DNA of 44,050 nt from Chryseobacterium gleum (lineage in GTDB: Bacteria; Bacteroidota; Bacteroidia; Flavobacteriales_D; Crocinitomicaceae): the NCBI GenBank assembly GCA_945902775.1, contig CAMDMY010000016.1, positions 1 to 44,050 on the forward strand, given 5' to 3'. Within the stretch, counting starts at the first letter, position 1, and every line of letters starts with the position of its first letter. Both the position numbers and the translations under genes were made by a program. This document shows, piece by piece, positions 26,011-34,084 of this stretch. The notes under the pieces were generated by a model. It was not told the origin of the DNA and made no database searches. It saw only the letters and a program-made list of their open reading frames with translations.

Positions 26011-27321
26011 ATGGAAAATCAAATTCAAAAAGCGATTTCAAATTTAAAAATTGAAGCGTTAAATGAAATGCAAATTGCTTCAATAGAAGCAAATAAAGGA
26101 AAAGACGATTGTGTTCTTTTATCACCTACTGGTTCTGGTAAAACATTGGCTTTTTTATTGCCCTTATTAGGACATTTAAGAGATGACGTGGACTATGTTC
26201 AAGCGTTGATTGTTACTCCTTCAAGAGAGTTAGCGATTCAGATTGAAGAAGTTTTCCGTTCTTTAGGAACAAGTTTTAAAGTGAACTCTACTTATGGTGG
26301 ACATTCAATCAAAGTGGAAGAAAACAATTTCTCTCAAGCACCAGCAGTATTAGTTGGTACGCCAGGAAGAATTTGTGATCACGTAAATAGAGGAAATCTA
26401 GATATTAGCAAAGTCAAAACGTTAGTTTTAGACGAATTCGATAAATCCCTTGAAATGGGATTTCAAGAAGAAATGGGCTACATCGTTGGAGAGTTAACAA
26501 GTCTTCAAAAGCGAATGTTGATTTCGGCTACTGAAATGAAAGAGATTCCTCCTTTTACTGGAATTATCGACCCGATTCAATTAAATTTTTTGACAGGAAA
26601 TTCGACAGGTTTAACTTTAAAAATGGTTATTTCTGAAGAAAAAGATAAATTGCAAACCCTGTTTGATTTATTGTGTCAAAACACGAATGAATCAACGATC
26701 ATATTCTGTAATCACCGGGATACGGTTGAACGAATTTCAGAATTTTTAGATGAAATGGGTGTTGTCAATTCTTTCTTTCATGGTGGTTTAGAACAAGCAG
26801 ATCGTGAGAGAACAATGATTAAATTCAGAAATGGAAGTTCGAACTATTTGGTTACTACGGATTTAGCAGCAAGAGGGTTGGATATACCTGAAATTAAATA
26901 CATTATCCATTATCACATGCCTCCGAAAGAGGATGCTTTTACGCATAGAAATGGTCGTACGGCTCGAATGTCAGCAACAGGGACTTCCTTTTTATTGATG
27001 TCTAGAGATGAACAATTGCCTGATTACATTAAGAAAAAACCAGAAATTGTAAAATTGAAAGATGATAATGCAATGCCGAAAAAACCGGAATGGGTTACAT
27101 TGTATTTAAGTGGAGGTAAAAAAGATAAAATTAATAAAATTGATATAGTTGGTTTTTTATCTAAAAAAGGTAATCTAGAAAAATTTGATTTGGGATTAAT
27201 TATCGTTCAGGACTTTAGTTCATTTGCTGCAGTCAAAAGACATAAAATTTCAGCATTACTTCAAGATATTCAAAACGAGAAAGTAAAAGGTAAAAAATTA
27301 AAAATTGAAATTGCTCAATAG
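26011..27321 (+). CDS. DEAD-box-like RNA helicase with DEFD motif
   Basis: The 436-residue protein has helicase core motifs SPTGSGKT, PSRELAIQ, GTPGRICDHV, a Walker B reading DEFD instead of DEAD (LVLDEFDKSLEMGF), SAT, and HRNGRTARM. The C-terminal domain, WVTLYLSGGKKDKINKIDIVGFL, resembles the DbpA-type RNA-binding domain that binds 23S rRNA hairpin 92. A role in large-subunit assembly is plausible, and the RluF gene 25 bases downstream acts on 23S rRNA. The symbol is left blank because the DbpA link is my reading of a short region. Confidence 0.9.
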   Translation: MENQIQKAISNLKIEALNEMQIASIEANKGKDDCVLLSPTGSGKTLAFLLPLLGHLRDDVDYVQALIVTPSRELAIQIEEVFRSLGTSFKVNSTYGGHSIKVEENNFSQAPAVLVGTPGRICDHVNRGNLDISKVKTLVLDEFDKSLEMGFQEEMGYIVGELTSLQKRMLISATEMKEIPPFTGIIDPIQLNFLTGNSTGLTLKMVISEEKDKLQTLFDLLCQNTNESTIIFCNHRDTVERISEFLDEMGVVNSFFHGGLEQADRERTMIKFRNGSSNYLVTTDLAARGLDIPEIKYIIHYHMPPKEDAFTHRNGRTARMSATGTSFLLMSRDEQLPDYIKKKPEIVKLKDDNAMPKKPEWVTLYLSGGKKDKINKIDIVGFLSKKGNLEKFDLGLIIVQDFSSFAAVKRHKISALLQDIQNEKVKGKKLKIEIAQ

Positions 27322-27346
27322 TTGTTTCTTTAGATAATTTCTATTT

Positions 27347-28111
27347 ATGGAAGAAAATAATACAAATGCAATTCGCTTAAATAAAGCAATTAGTGATACA
27401 GGTTTTTGTTCTCGAAGAGGGGCAGATAAAATCATTGAAGAAGGGCGCGTTTTATTGAATGGAAAAGTAGGTTTATTAGGAGATAAAGTAACATCAACTG
27501 ATGAGATCGTAATTGATGGAGAACTTCTTAAAAGAGAATCTAAATTAGTCTATATTGCATTCAATAAACCTGTTGGGATTACGTGTACAACCGAGAGAGA
27601 TATTGATGGAAACATTATTGATTACATCAATCACAAAGAACGAATTTTTCCAATTGGACGTTTAGATAAACCATCCGAAGGACTGATTTTTCTAACAAAT
27701 GATGGAAACATCGTAAATAAGATATTACGAGCTGGAAATAACCACGAAAAAGAATATGCTGTAATGGTACATAAGCCCATTACGCAGGACTTTATCGACC
27801 AAATGGGTAATGGGATTCCTATTTTAGACACTGTTACATTAAAATGTCACGTTGAAAAAGAAAGTGAATTCGTATTTAAAATCATTTTAACGCAAGGATT
27901 GAATCGTCAGATTAGAAGAATGTGTGACTATTTAGGCTATAAAGTTTATCGCTTGAAACGCTTGCGAATTATGAATGTGACTTTAGATGCGATCGCTCCT
28001 GGTAAATGGAGAGATTTAACTGAAAAAGAACTAGCTGAAATCAATCAATTAGTAGCTACTTCGATAAAAACAGAAGAGGCTTCTTATCTAGGTGAAGATC
28101 AATCAGAATAA
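27347..28111 (+). CDS. rluF: 23S rRNA pseudouridine synthase RluF
   Basis: RluF changes uridine to pseudouridine in 23S rRNA (position 2604 in E. coli). The 254-residue protein starts with an S4 RNA-binding domain ([20 protein letters not shown]). The synthase core follows, with catalytic Asp107 in [16 protein letters not shown]. The sequence around [15 protein letters not shown] and the end [18 protein letters not shown] agrees better with RluF than RluB or RluE. It follows a helicase gene that may also act on 23S rRNA. Confidence 0.92.
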   Translation: MEENNTNAIRLNKAISDTGFCSRRGADKIIEEGRVLLNGKVGLLGDKVTSTDEIVIDGELLKRESKLVYIAFNKPVGITCTTERDIDGNIIDYINHKERIFPIGRLDKPSEGLIFLTNDGNIVNKILRAGNNHEKEYAVMVHKPITQDFIDQMGNGIPILDTVTLKCHVEKESEFVFKIILTQGLNRQIRRMCDYLGYKVYRLKRLRIMNVTLDAIAPGKWRDLTEKELAEINQLVATSIKTEEASYLGEDQSE

Positions 28112-28202
28112 ATTTTAAAATTAAATTTAATTAGACGTTAATAAAATAAATCCTTTTGTTACATTAGCAAAAAGAAGCAAAAAACATTAAATATCATTCA
28201 AG

Positions 28203-29993
28203 ATGTCTACAGAAAATAATAAACCAATTAAAGGAGGAGAGTTTTTAATTCGATCTACTCAACCAAATGAAATTTTCACTCCTGAGGAATGGACAGAAGA
28301 GCATCAAATGATTGCTCAAATGTGTGATGATTTCATCAATCAAGAAGTTTATCCTGTGATTGACAGAATTGATGCGATGGAAGAGGGTTTGATGGTTTCT
28401 TTGTTAGACAAAGCTGGTGAGCTTGGAATGTTAGGCATGTCTGTTCCTGAAGATTTAGGAGGAATGGGAGTGGATTTTAAAACATCACTATTAGCAACTG
28501 AACATTTAGGAAAAGGCCATTCATTTTCTGTTGCTTATGGAGCACATACTGGAATCGGTTCATTACCATTGTTGTATTATGGAACAGATGCGCAGAAAGC
28601 AAAGTACATCCCGAAATTAGCTACTGGTGAATGGAAAGCTGCTTATTGTTTAACGGAGCCAAGTTCTGGATCTGATGCAAATTCAGGAAAAACAAAAGCG
28701 ACTCTTTCAGATGATGGGACATATTACTCTATTTCAGGTCAAAAAATGTGGATTACAAATGGTGGCTTCGCAGACTTAATGACAGTTTTTGCTAAAATTG
28801 GAGATGATAAAAATTTATCAGCGTTTTTAGTAGAAGCGAAATTGGAGGGAGTTTCTTTGAATCCTGAAGAGAAAAAAATGGGTATCAAAGGTTCTTCAAC
28901 TCGTCAGGTTTTCTTTAATAATGTAAAGGTTCCTGTTGAAAATATGCTGAGTGAACGTGAGGCTGGTTTTAAAATTGCGTTGAATATCTTAAACATTGGA
29001 CGTATCAAATTAGCGGCAGGAGTAATGGGTGGAGCAAAAGCAACAATTGTTGACTCTATAAGATACGCTGGTGATCGTGAACAATTTGGTCGTTCAATTG
29101 ATAAATATGGAGCAATTCGATACAAATTAGCTGAACAAGCGATTCGTACATTCGTAGTTGAGTCAGCTACCTATAGAGCAGGTCAAAATATTGATGATGC
29201 TATAAAAGGTCACATCGCTGATGGATTAGATAAAGGAGCGGCTACTCTAAGAGGTATCGAAGATTATGCAATTGAATGCGCTATCTTAAAAGTTGCAGGT
29301 TCAGAATGTTTGGATTATGTTTCAGATGAAGCTGTTCAGATTTATGGGGGAATGGGGTATTCGGCAGAATCACCTGTAGAGAAAGCATATAGAGATTCCA
29401 GAATCAACCGTATTTTTGAAGGGACAAACGAGATCAACCGTATGTTGATTGTAGATATGTTACTTCGTAAAGCGATGAAAGGTGAATTAGACTTGTTAGG
29501 ACCTGCAACGAAAGTGGCAAGTGAATTAATGAGTATACCTGAAATGGGTGAAGAAAAAGAAGGAGTTTTTGCATCTGAAAATAAATATTTAGAAGGGTTC
29601 AAAAAAACGATTCTTTTAGTTGCTGGTTCAGCAGTTCAAAAATTAATGGATACATTATCAAAAGAGCAAGAGATATTAATGAATATTGCAGATATAGCGA
29701 TTTTAATTTATCAATCAGAATCAGCTTTATTAAGAGTTGAAAAAATGATTGGTTTAAAAGGCGAAGAAGTTTCATCAGCACAAATTGCAATTGTTAAAAC
29801 TTATTTCTACGATGCAGCATCGAAAATTGAAAAAGCAGGGAAAGATGCGATAAACAGTTTTGCAGAAGGAGATGAATTAAGAATGATGTTAATGGGATTA
29901 AAACGATTCACAAAAACAGATGCATTCAATCCAAGAGATGCTCGTCAACAAATTGCCATTAAATTAATTGAAGCTAATAACTATTGCTTCTAA
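28203..29993 (+). CDS. fadE: Acyl-CoA dehydrogenase (FadE type, long form)
   Basis: This FAD enzyme makes the first double bond in acyl-CoA beta-oxidation. The 596-residue length matches long FadE forms such as that of Bacillus, not the ~380-residue short ones. Visible blocks include YCLTEPSSGSDANSGKT, MWITNGGFADL, the flavin-site region GDREQFGRSI, and YSAESPVEKAYRDSRINRIF, where the downstream EGTNEINR holds the usual catalytic glutamate. A ~170-residue helical C-terminal extension follows. It lies 10 kb from the FadN/FadA genes on the other strand, so it is separately transcribed. Confidence 0.93.
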   Translation: MSTENNKPIKGGEFLIRSTQPNEIFTPEEWTEEHQMIAQMCDDFINQEVYPVIDRIDAMEEGLMVSLLDKAGELGMLGMSVPEDLGGMGVDFKTSLLATEHLGKGHSFSVAYGAHTGIGSLPLLYYGTDAQKAKYIPKLATGEWKAAYCLTEPSSGSDANSGKTKATLSDDGTYYSISGQKMWITNGGFADLMTVFAKIGDDKNLSAFLVEAKLEGVSLNPEEKKMGIKGSSTRQVFFNNVKVPVENMLSEREAGFKIALNILNIGRIKLAAGVMGGAKATIVDSIRYAGDREQFGRSIDKYGAIRYKLAEQAIRTFVVESATYRAGQNIDDAIKGHIADGLDKGAATLRGIEDYAIECAILKVAGSECLDYVSDEAVQIYGGMGYSAESPVEKAYRDSRINRIFEGTNEINRMLIVDMLLRKAMKGELDLLGPATKVASELMSIPEMGEEKEGVFASENKYLEGFKKTILLVAGSAVQKLMDTLSKEQEILMNIADIAILIYQSESALLRVEKMIGLKGEEVSSAQIAIVKTYFYDAASKIEKAGKDAINSFAEGDELRMMLMGLKRFTKTDAFNPRDARQQIAIKLIEANNYCF

Positions 29994-30012
29994 AATATAG
30001 TAAGGATTTAAA

Positions 30013-30043
30013 AAATGCTTGAGAACTTCTCAAGCATTTTTTT
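30013..30043 (+). terminator. Terminator after fadE
   Basis: AAATGCTTGAG (30013-30023) pairs perfectly with CTCAAGCATTT (30029-30039), with a 5-base loop and a T-run to about 30044. It lies between convergent genes. Confidence 0.88.
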
Positions 30044-30060
30044 TGAAATAGAATGTCATT

Positions 30061-30429
30061 TTATTTTAGAAAATGGTCATAAAATCCTTCAATAGTATAA
30101 AAAGAACCATCAGTTTCAACATTTGTAACTCCAAAGGATGTTAAGAATCTTGAAATGATATGTCTGCTTTTTGCATCGTTAGATTTCATTTTTAAAACAG
30201 CTTCATGTGTCTTTGTATCGAATGTTACTGAAAAATAAATTTTGTAAAAACTACTATTCCTTATAACTTCTTCTTCAGTTATGGTATCAGGAAGAATAAA
30301 GGTAAAATTTCCATCAATTTTATTCTGAATTAATTCATTTTTTCCTTTAGTAGATGTAAAAACCTCATTCTTTTGTGCAAATGTTGTCAAGCAAAAAAAT
30401 AGTGGTAATAAGTATAAAAACTTTTTCAT
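30061..30429 (-). CDS. Small exported protein of unknown function
   Basis: I do not recognise this 122-residue protein. It has a clear signal peptide (MKKFLYLLPLFFCLTTFAQ) that would leave about 103 mature residues in the periplasm or outside. The mature part looks like alpha/beta with strands (GNFTFILPDT, YKIYFSVTFD) and one helix-rich region, MKSNDAKSRHIISRFLTSFG. It is transcribed alone, convergent with fadE and divergent from rnhB. Confidence 0.75.
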   Translation of the reverse strand: MKKFLYLLPLFFCLTTFAQKNEVFTSTKGKNELIQNKIDGNFTFILPDTITEEEVIRNSSFYKIYFSVTFDTKTHEAVLKMKSNDAKSRHIISRFLTSFGVTNVETDGSFYTIEGFYDHFLK

Positions 30430-30516
30430 CTTGTTTATTTAAATTAAGAGACAGTTATATAAAAAACCTAATTCATTCAATATAAATTTACAATTATTTT
30501 ACCATCTTTACATATT

Positions 30517-31116
30517 ATGAATGTACTTTTTTCTTTTTTTGATGATAAATTAATTGAAGCTGGTTGCGATGAAGCAGGTAGAGGTTGTTTATCGGGGCCC
30601 GTTGTTGCTGCAGCTGTTATTTTACCAAAAGATTTTCAACATGAATGGTTGAATGATTCGAAACAAGTTTCAGAGTCGAAACGAAAAGTTTTACGTTCAA
30701 TTATCGAAGAAAAAGCAATTTCTTGGGCTGTAGGAGTTGTGGATGAAAAAGAAATTGACGAGATAAATATTTTGAATGCAAGTTTTTTAGCAATGCATCG
30801 TGCAATAGATAAATTAGAAACAAAGCCTGAATTATTATTAATTGATGGGAATCGATTCAATCTATATGAAGGGATCGAACACGAGTGTATTATAAAAGGG
30901 GATTCTAAATATTTAAGTATTGCTGCAGCGTCTATTTTAGCTAAAACATACAGAGATGATATAATGGAAAAACTAGATCAGGAATTTCCAGTTTATGATT
31001 GGAAGACAAATAAAGGGTACCCTACAAAAAAACATCGACAAGCAATTAAAGATTTTGGGGTTTCAAATTATCATCGAAAAACTTTCGCACTTCTGGCAAA
31101 AGAGAAAAAAGATTAA
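30517..31116 (+). CDS. rnhB: Ribonuclease HII
   Basis: RNase HII cuts the RNA strand of RNA-DNA hybrids and removes single ribonucleotides from DNA. The 199-residue protein has the type II signature [21 protein letters not shown], with metal ligands Asp18 and Glu19. Further acidic residues lie in LLLIDGNRF and AKTYRDDIM. The [14 protein letters not shown] block and the YGYPT-like [10 protein letters not shown] are typical. The region between it and the next gene is 62 bases and contains a promoter match, so the two genes are probably independent. Confidence 0.95.
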   Translation: MNVLFSFFDDKLIEAGCDEAGRGCLSGPVVAAAVILPKDFQHEWLNDSKQVSESKRKVLRSIIEEKAISWAVGVVDEKEIDEINILNASFLAMHRAIDKLETKPELLLIDGNRFNLYEGIEHECIIKGDSKYLSIAAASILAKTYRDDIMEKLDQEFPVYDWKTNKGYPTKKHRQAIKDFGVSNYHRKTFALLAKEKKD

Positions 31117-31154
31117 AAAGGGATGTTTAATTTAAAAATCTATTTTTTAAGACT

Positions 31155-31162
31155 TACTTTTG
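31155..31162 (+). promoter_or_regulatory. Candidate -7 element for the gene at 31179
   Basis: TACTTTTG is a full TAnnTTTG match ending 16 bases before the start codon. The implied leader would be only about ten bases. No clear -33 element is seen. Confidence 0.4.
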
Positions 31163-31178
31163 AATTAAAATTTAAAAA

Positions 31179-32327
31179 ATGATTAGTAGATACATATTAA
31201 TTTTATTAGGGGTTATTAGTATTGTTTGGATTGGTTATGTAGGGGAGAGCCTAATTGATACAAATGAAGAGTTTAAGCCAAATTGTTTTTTTGGTTTAGC
31301 TGATAATCAAATAGTAGTAATTAATCGAATTGATGAGGTTGAATTAAAAGATAATAATTTTTCAATTTCACAAAAATCGTTTGATTTATTTAAAAGTATA
31401 TCGAAGTTTTTAAAAAAAGGAAATACAATTTATTTAAGTAAAAATCAAGATCAATTTCTGATTTATAAGAAAGAAAAATGGAAAGAAGAGGAGGTTATTA
31501 ATTTATTTAAAAAGTCAAATATTCAGATTGAAAAAATAAGCAAATCTGCTTTTAAAGTCGGTGATTTTAAGTTAGATTTCCGTAATGAGCTAGTACATAT
31601 TTACACTGATAATGTGCAATTTCCAAAAGTTCAAAATTTAGTTTGGTTAGATTTTGATCATAAAGCGAGTATTTCAATAATTGAATTTAAATCGAAAGGA
31701 GCCTCTGTTGTAATTAAAGATATTTATTTTAATAAAAATGGTTCTGTAGAATATATTTCAAAAGGCAATGGGAAATTAGTTGGAAATCAAATTGATGATC
31801 AAGATTTATTTTCATCTGCATTACCAAACGAAATTGAATCATACCATTTTTTTGAAAAAAACTATTATTCCAATTTAGATAAAATATATAAGAAAGGACC
31901 TATGCACTATTGGCTAGAAAGTGGATTTGTTGAATTAAAATATAAAGATGAATTGATTATTTTAACTGATTTTGTCGATAATAGAGATCCTTTTTTATTA
32001 TTAAATGAAATTTCTCAAGATGAAAATAGTACAGATGAACAGACCAGTACTTTTTTCAAAAATATTCAATTAACAAAAACTTTTCCAAAAGATTTAGAAG
32101 AAGGATTTTATATTTATAAGATGGATGAATTTATTGTATTATCAACCTCAAAATCGATTTGTAATCAATTTTTAATGTCAAATAAAAGAAATCAATCAAC
32201 AACAGATTCAACTTCAATTTATTTAAAAGAATTACCAAAAAAAGTTTCTGAACGATGTATTTCTAAAAAAAGTAATTATTCAAAAACTATTTACAAAAAT
32301 AAAATAGTAGAAACTTTTTTTAATTAA
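31179..32327 (+). CDS. Membrane-anchored protein of unknown function
   Basis: I do not recognise this 382-residue protein. An N-terminal hydrophobic helix (residues 4-22, RYILILLGVISIVWIGYVG) should act as an uncleaved anchor or signal. The rest is strand-rich, with many short Lys/Asn/Ile segments and no cysteine-rich or catalytic motif I can name. The base composition is even more AT-rich than its neighbours. It sits between rnhB and a lipoprotein gene on the same strand, each with its own promoter match. Confidence 0.7.
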   Translation: MISRYILILLGVISIVWIGYVGESLIDTNEEFKPNCFFGLADNQIVVINRIDEVELKDNNFSISQKSFDLFKSISKFLKKGNTIYLSKNQDQFLIYKKEKWKEEEVINLFKKSNIQIEKISKSAFKVGDFKLDFRNELVHIYTDNVQFPKVQNLVWLDFDHKASISIIEFKSKGASVVIKDIYFNKNGSVEYISKGNGKLVGNQIDDQDLFSSALPNEIESYHFFEKNYYSNLDKIYKKGPMHYWLESGFVELKYKDELIILTDFVDNRDPFLLLNEISQDENSTDEQTSTFFKNIQLTKTFPKDLEEGFYIYKMDEFIVLSTSKSICNQFLMSNKRNQSTTDSTSIYLKELPKKVSERCISKKSNYSKTIYKNKIVETFFN

Positions 32328-32402
32328 ATATGTTTGGTCGCTTAAATATTGACTTTTATATATTAAAATTGAATATTTAAAGATAGAAATCTAATTTAAT
32401 TC

Positions 32403-32410
32403 TAACTTTG
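32403..32410 (+). promoter_or_regulatory. Candidate -7 element for the lipoprotein/OmpA operon
   Basis: TAACTTTG is a full TAnnTTTG match, 24 bases upstream of the start codon at 32434, in a 106-base AT-rich gap. No -33 TTG at the right distance was found. Confidence 0.5.
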
Positions 32411-32433
32411 TGATAGATTTAATTTATTGCTAG

Positions 32434-34059
32434 ATGGATAGAAAATGGAATTTTAAAACAATTGCTTTGAGTTCAATTGTTTTAGGGGCTTTGATTTTTG
32501 GATGTAAAAAACATGATTTAACTAAAGTTGCCGGTATAACTTTTGATCAAAATTTGGCTGTACCAATTGGTTACGGTGAATTCGGAGTGCATGATTTGTT
32601 GAAATCAATTGATAATACAATTCAAGTGAATCCATCTGATGGAGGCATGTCATTGGTTTATCACAAACAATTAGACACGATTTACGCAAAGGATGTTGTT
32701 AAATTAGATGATTTCTCTCAAAATTTCAGTATAGTTCCAGCAAATTTATCAGGAAATGCTTCTGGATCATTTAACGGTACAATTAACAATTCTTCTACTC
32801 AAAATTTCACATATACTACTCAAAATGGAACTGAGTTACACGATTTAAATTTTCAGGCAGGTACATTGGCAATTAATGTTTCATCAACCATAAAACATAA
32901 CATCACTTTAGTAATTACTTTTCCTGACTTAAAATTGAATGGAAGTGTTGTAACTAAAACGATTACAATGATTTATCCTAACTCTGTTCCTCATACAGGT
33001 TCTGGAACAATCGATTTGACAAACGTATTAGCAGATTTTACAGCAAACAATACAGCTACTAATACATTGAGAATCAATATTGACGCAACTATTACAGGTA
33101 CAGGTCAACCCATTAGTGGAAGTGAAAACTTAGATTTAACAATGAATTTAACCAACCTTGAATTTAAAAACATAACTGGTTATTTTGGTCAACAAACTTT
33201 AGCAAGTTTTGCAGATTCGATTTTATTAAAAGTATTTAATAATCCAATACAAGGTAGTTTAAGTTTTACAAATCCAAAATTAACGTTTACGGTTGAAAAT
33301 TCATTTGGAATTCCAATTACAGTAAATTTTAATAATTTATCAACTGTTAATACTGTATCAAATCAAACGACTCAAATAACATTTAATAACCCAGTCCAGA
33401 CGGTGAATATCCCTGCTAATATGGGTGATCCTGCTGTTTCAACTTCTTTTGAATTAAGCAATGCAACTACGAATAATACGATGACAAATTTAGTAGATGC
33501 AGCACCTAAGTATTTGAAATACGATATTTCTGCCACTTCTAATCCAAATGGAAATCCCGGACCTTTAAATTTAAATTTTATTGAGTCTACTAGCAAAATG
33601 ATTGTAAAGACTGATATTGAATTACCCTTTGAAGGGTATGCATCAGGTATGGAAGTAAAAGATACTTTGAAATTTGATCAAATATCGAGTGCACCTGATC
33701 AAATTGAATCTGTTTTATTTCGTTTGAAAGTGGACAATGGTTTTCCTTTAACTTTTAACGGTCAGGCTGAATTCGTTGATGTAAATTATAACCATTTATT
33801 TAATTTATTTGATTCTCCGACTGATATAATTAGTGCAGCTCCAGTGAATTCAACTACTCATATAGTAAATGGAACAACTACAAAATCAACGGATGTTATA
33901 ATAAGTGCTTCTAAAATTGCTTTGTTAGATAAAGTGAGATTTATTATTCTAAAAGGCGAAGCAGAAACTACTAAACCTTTAAACACTGTAGTAAAATTGC
34001 TCGATGGATATAAAATCGGACTTAAACTTTCGGTTCAGGTTCAATTAAAAGGTAAATAA
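32434..34059 (+). CDS. Beta-rich outer-membrane lipoprotein of unknown function
   Basis: The 541-residue protein has a lipoprotein signal: basic start, hydrophobic core and lipobox LIFGC, with Cys24 as the lipidated residue, followed by KKHDL. No acidic +2 inner-membrane signal is present, and the LolD-type rules may differ here. The mature part is nearly all beta strand, rich in Asn, Thr and Ser (for example GSFNGTINNSSTQNFTYTT), like a surface or periplasmic adhesin-type fold. The OmpA-family gene starts 25 bases later; the two probably form an operon and may work together at the outer membrane, which is inference. Confidence 0.8.
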   Translation: MDRKWNFKTIALSSIVLGALIFGCKKHDLTKVAGITFDQNLAVPIGYGEFGVHDLLKSIDNTIQVNPSDGGMSLVYHKQLDTIYAKDVVKLDDFSQNFSIVPANLSGNASGSFNGTINNSSTQNFTYTTQNGTELHDLNFQAGTLAINVSSTIKHNITLVITFPDLKLNGSVVTKTITMIYPNSVPHTGSGTIDLTNVLADFTANNTATNTLRINIDATITGTGQPISGSENLDLTMNLTNLEFKNITGYFGQQTLASFADSILLKVFNNPIQGSLSFTNPKLTFTVENSFGIPITVNFNNLSTVNTVSNQTTQITFNNPVQTVNIPANMGDPAVSTSFELSNATTNNTMTNLVDAAPKYLKYDISATSNPNGNPGPLNLNFIESTSKMIVKTDIELPFEGYASGMEVKDTLKFDQISSAPDQIESVLFRLKVDNGFPLTFNGQAEFVDVNYNHLFNLFDSPTDIISAAPVNSTTHIVNGTTTKSTDVIISASKIALLDKVRFIILKGEAETTKPLNTVVKLLDGYKIGLKLSVQVQLKGK

Positions 34060-34084
34060 ATAGAAATCGAATAACATTTATACA

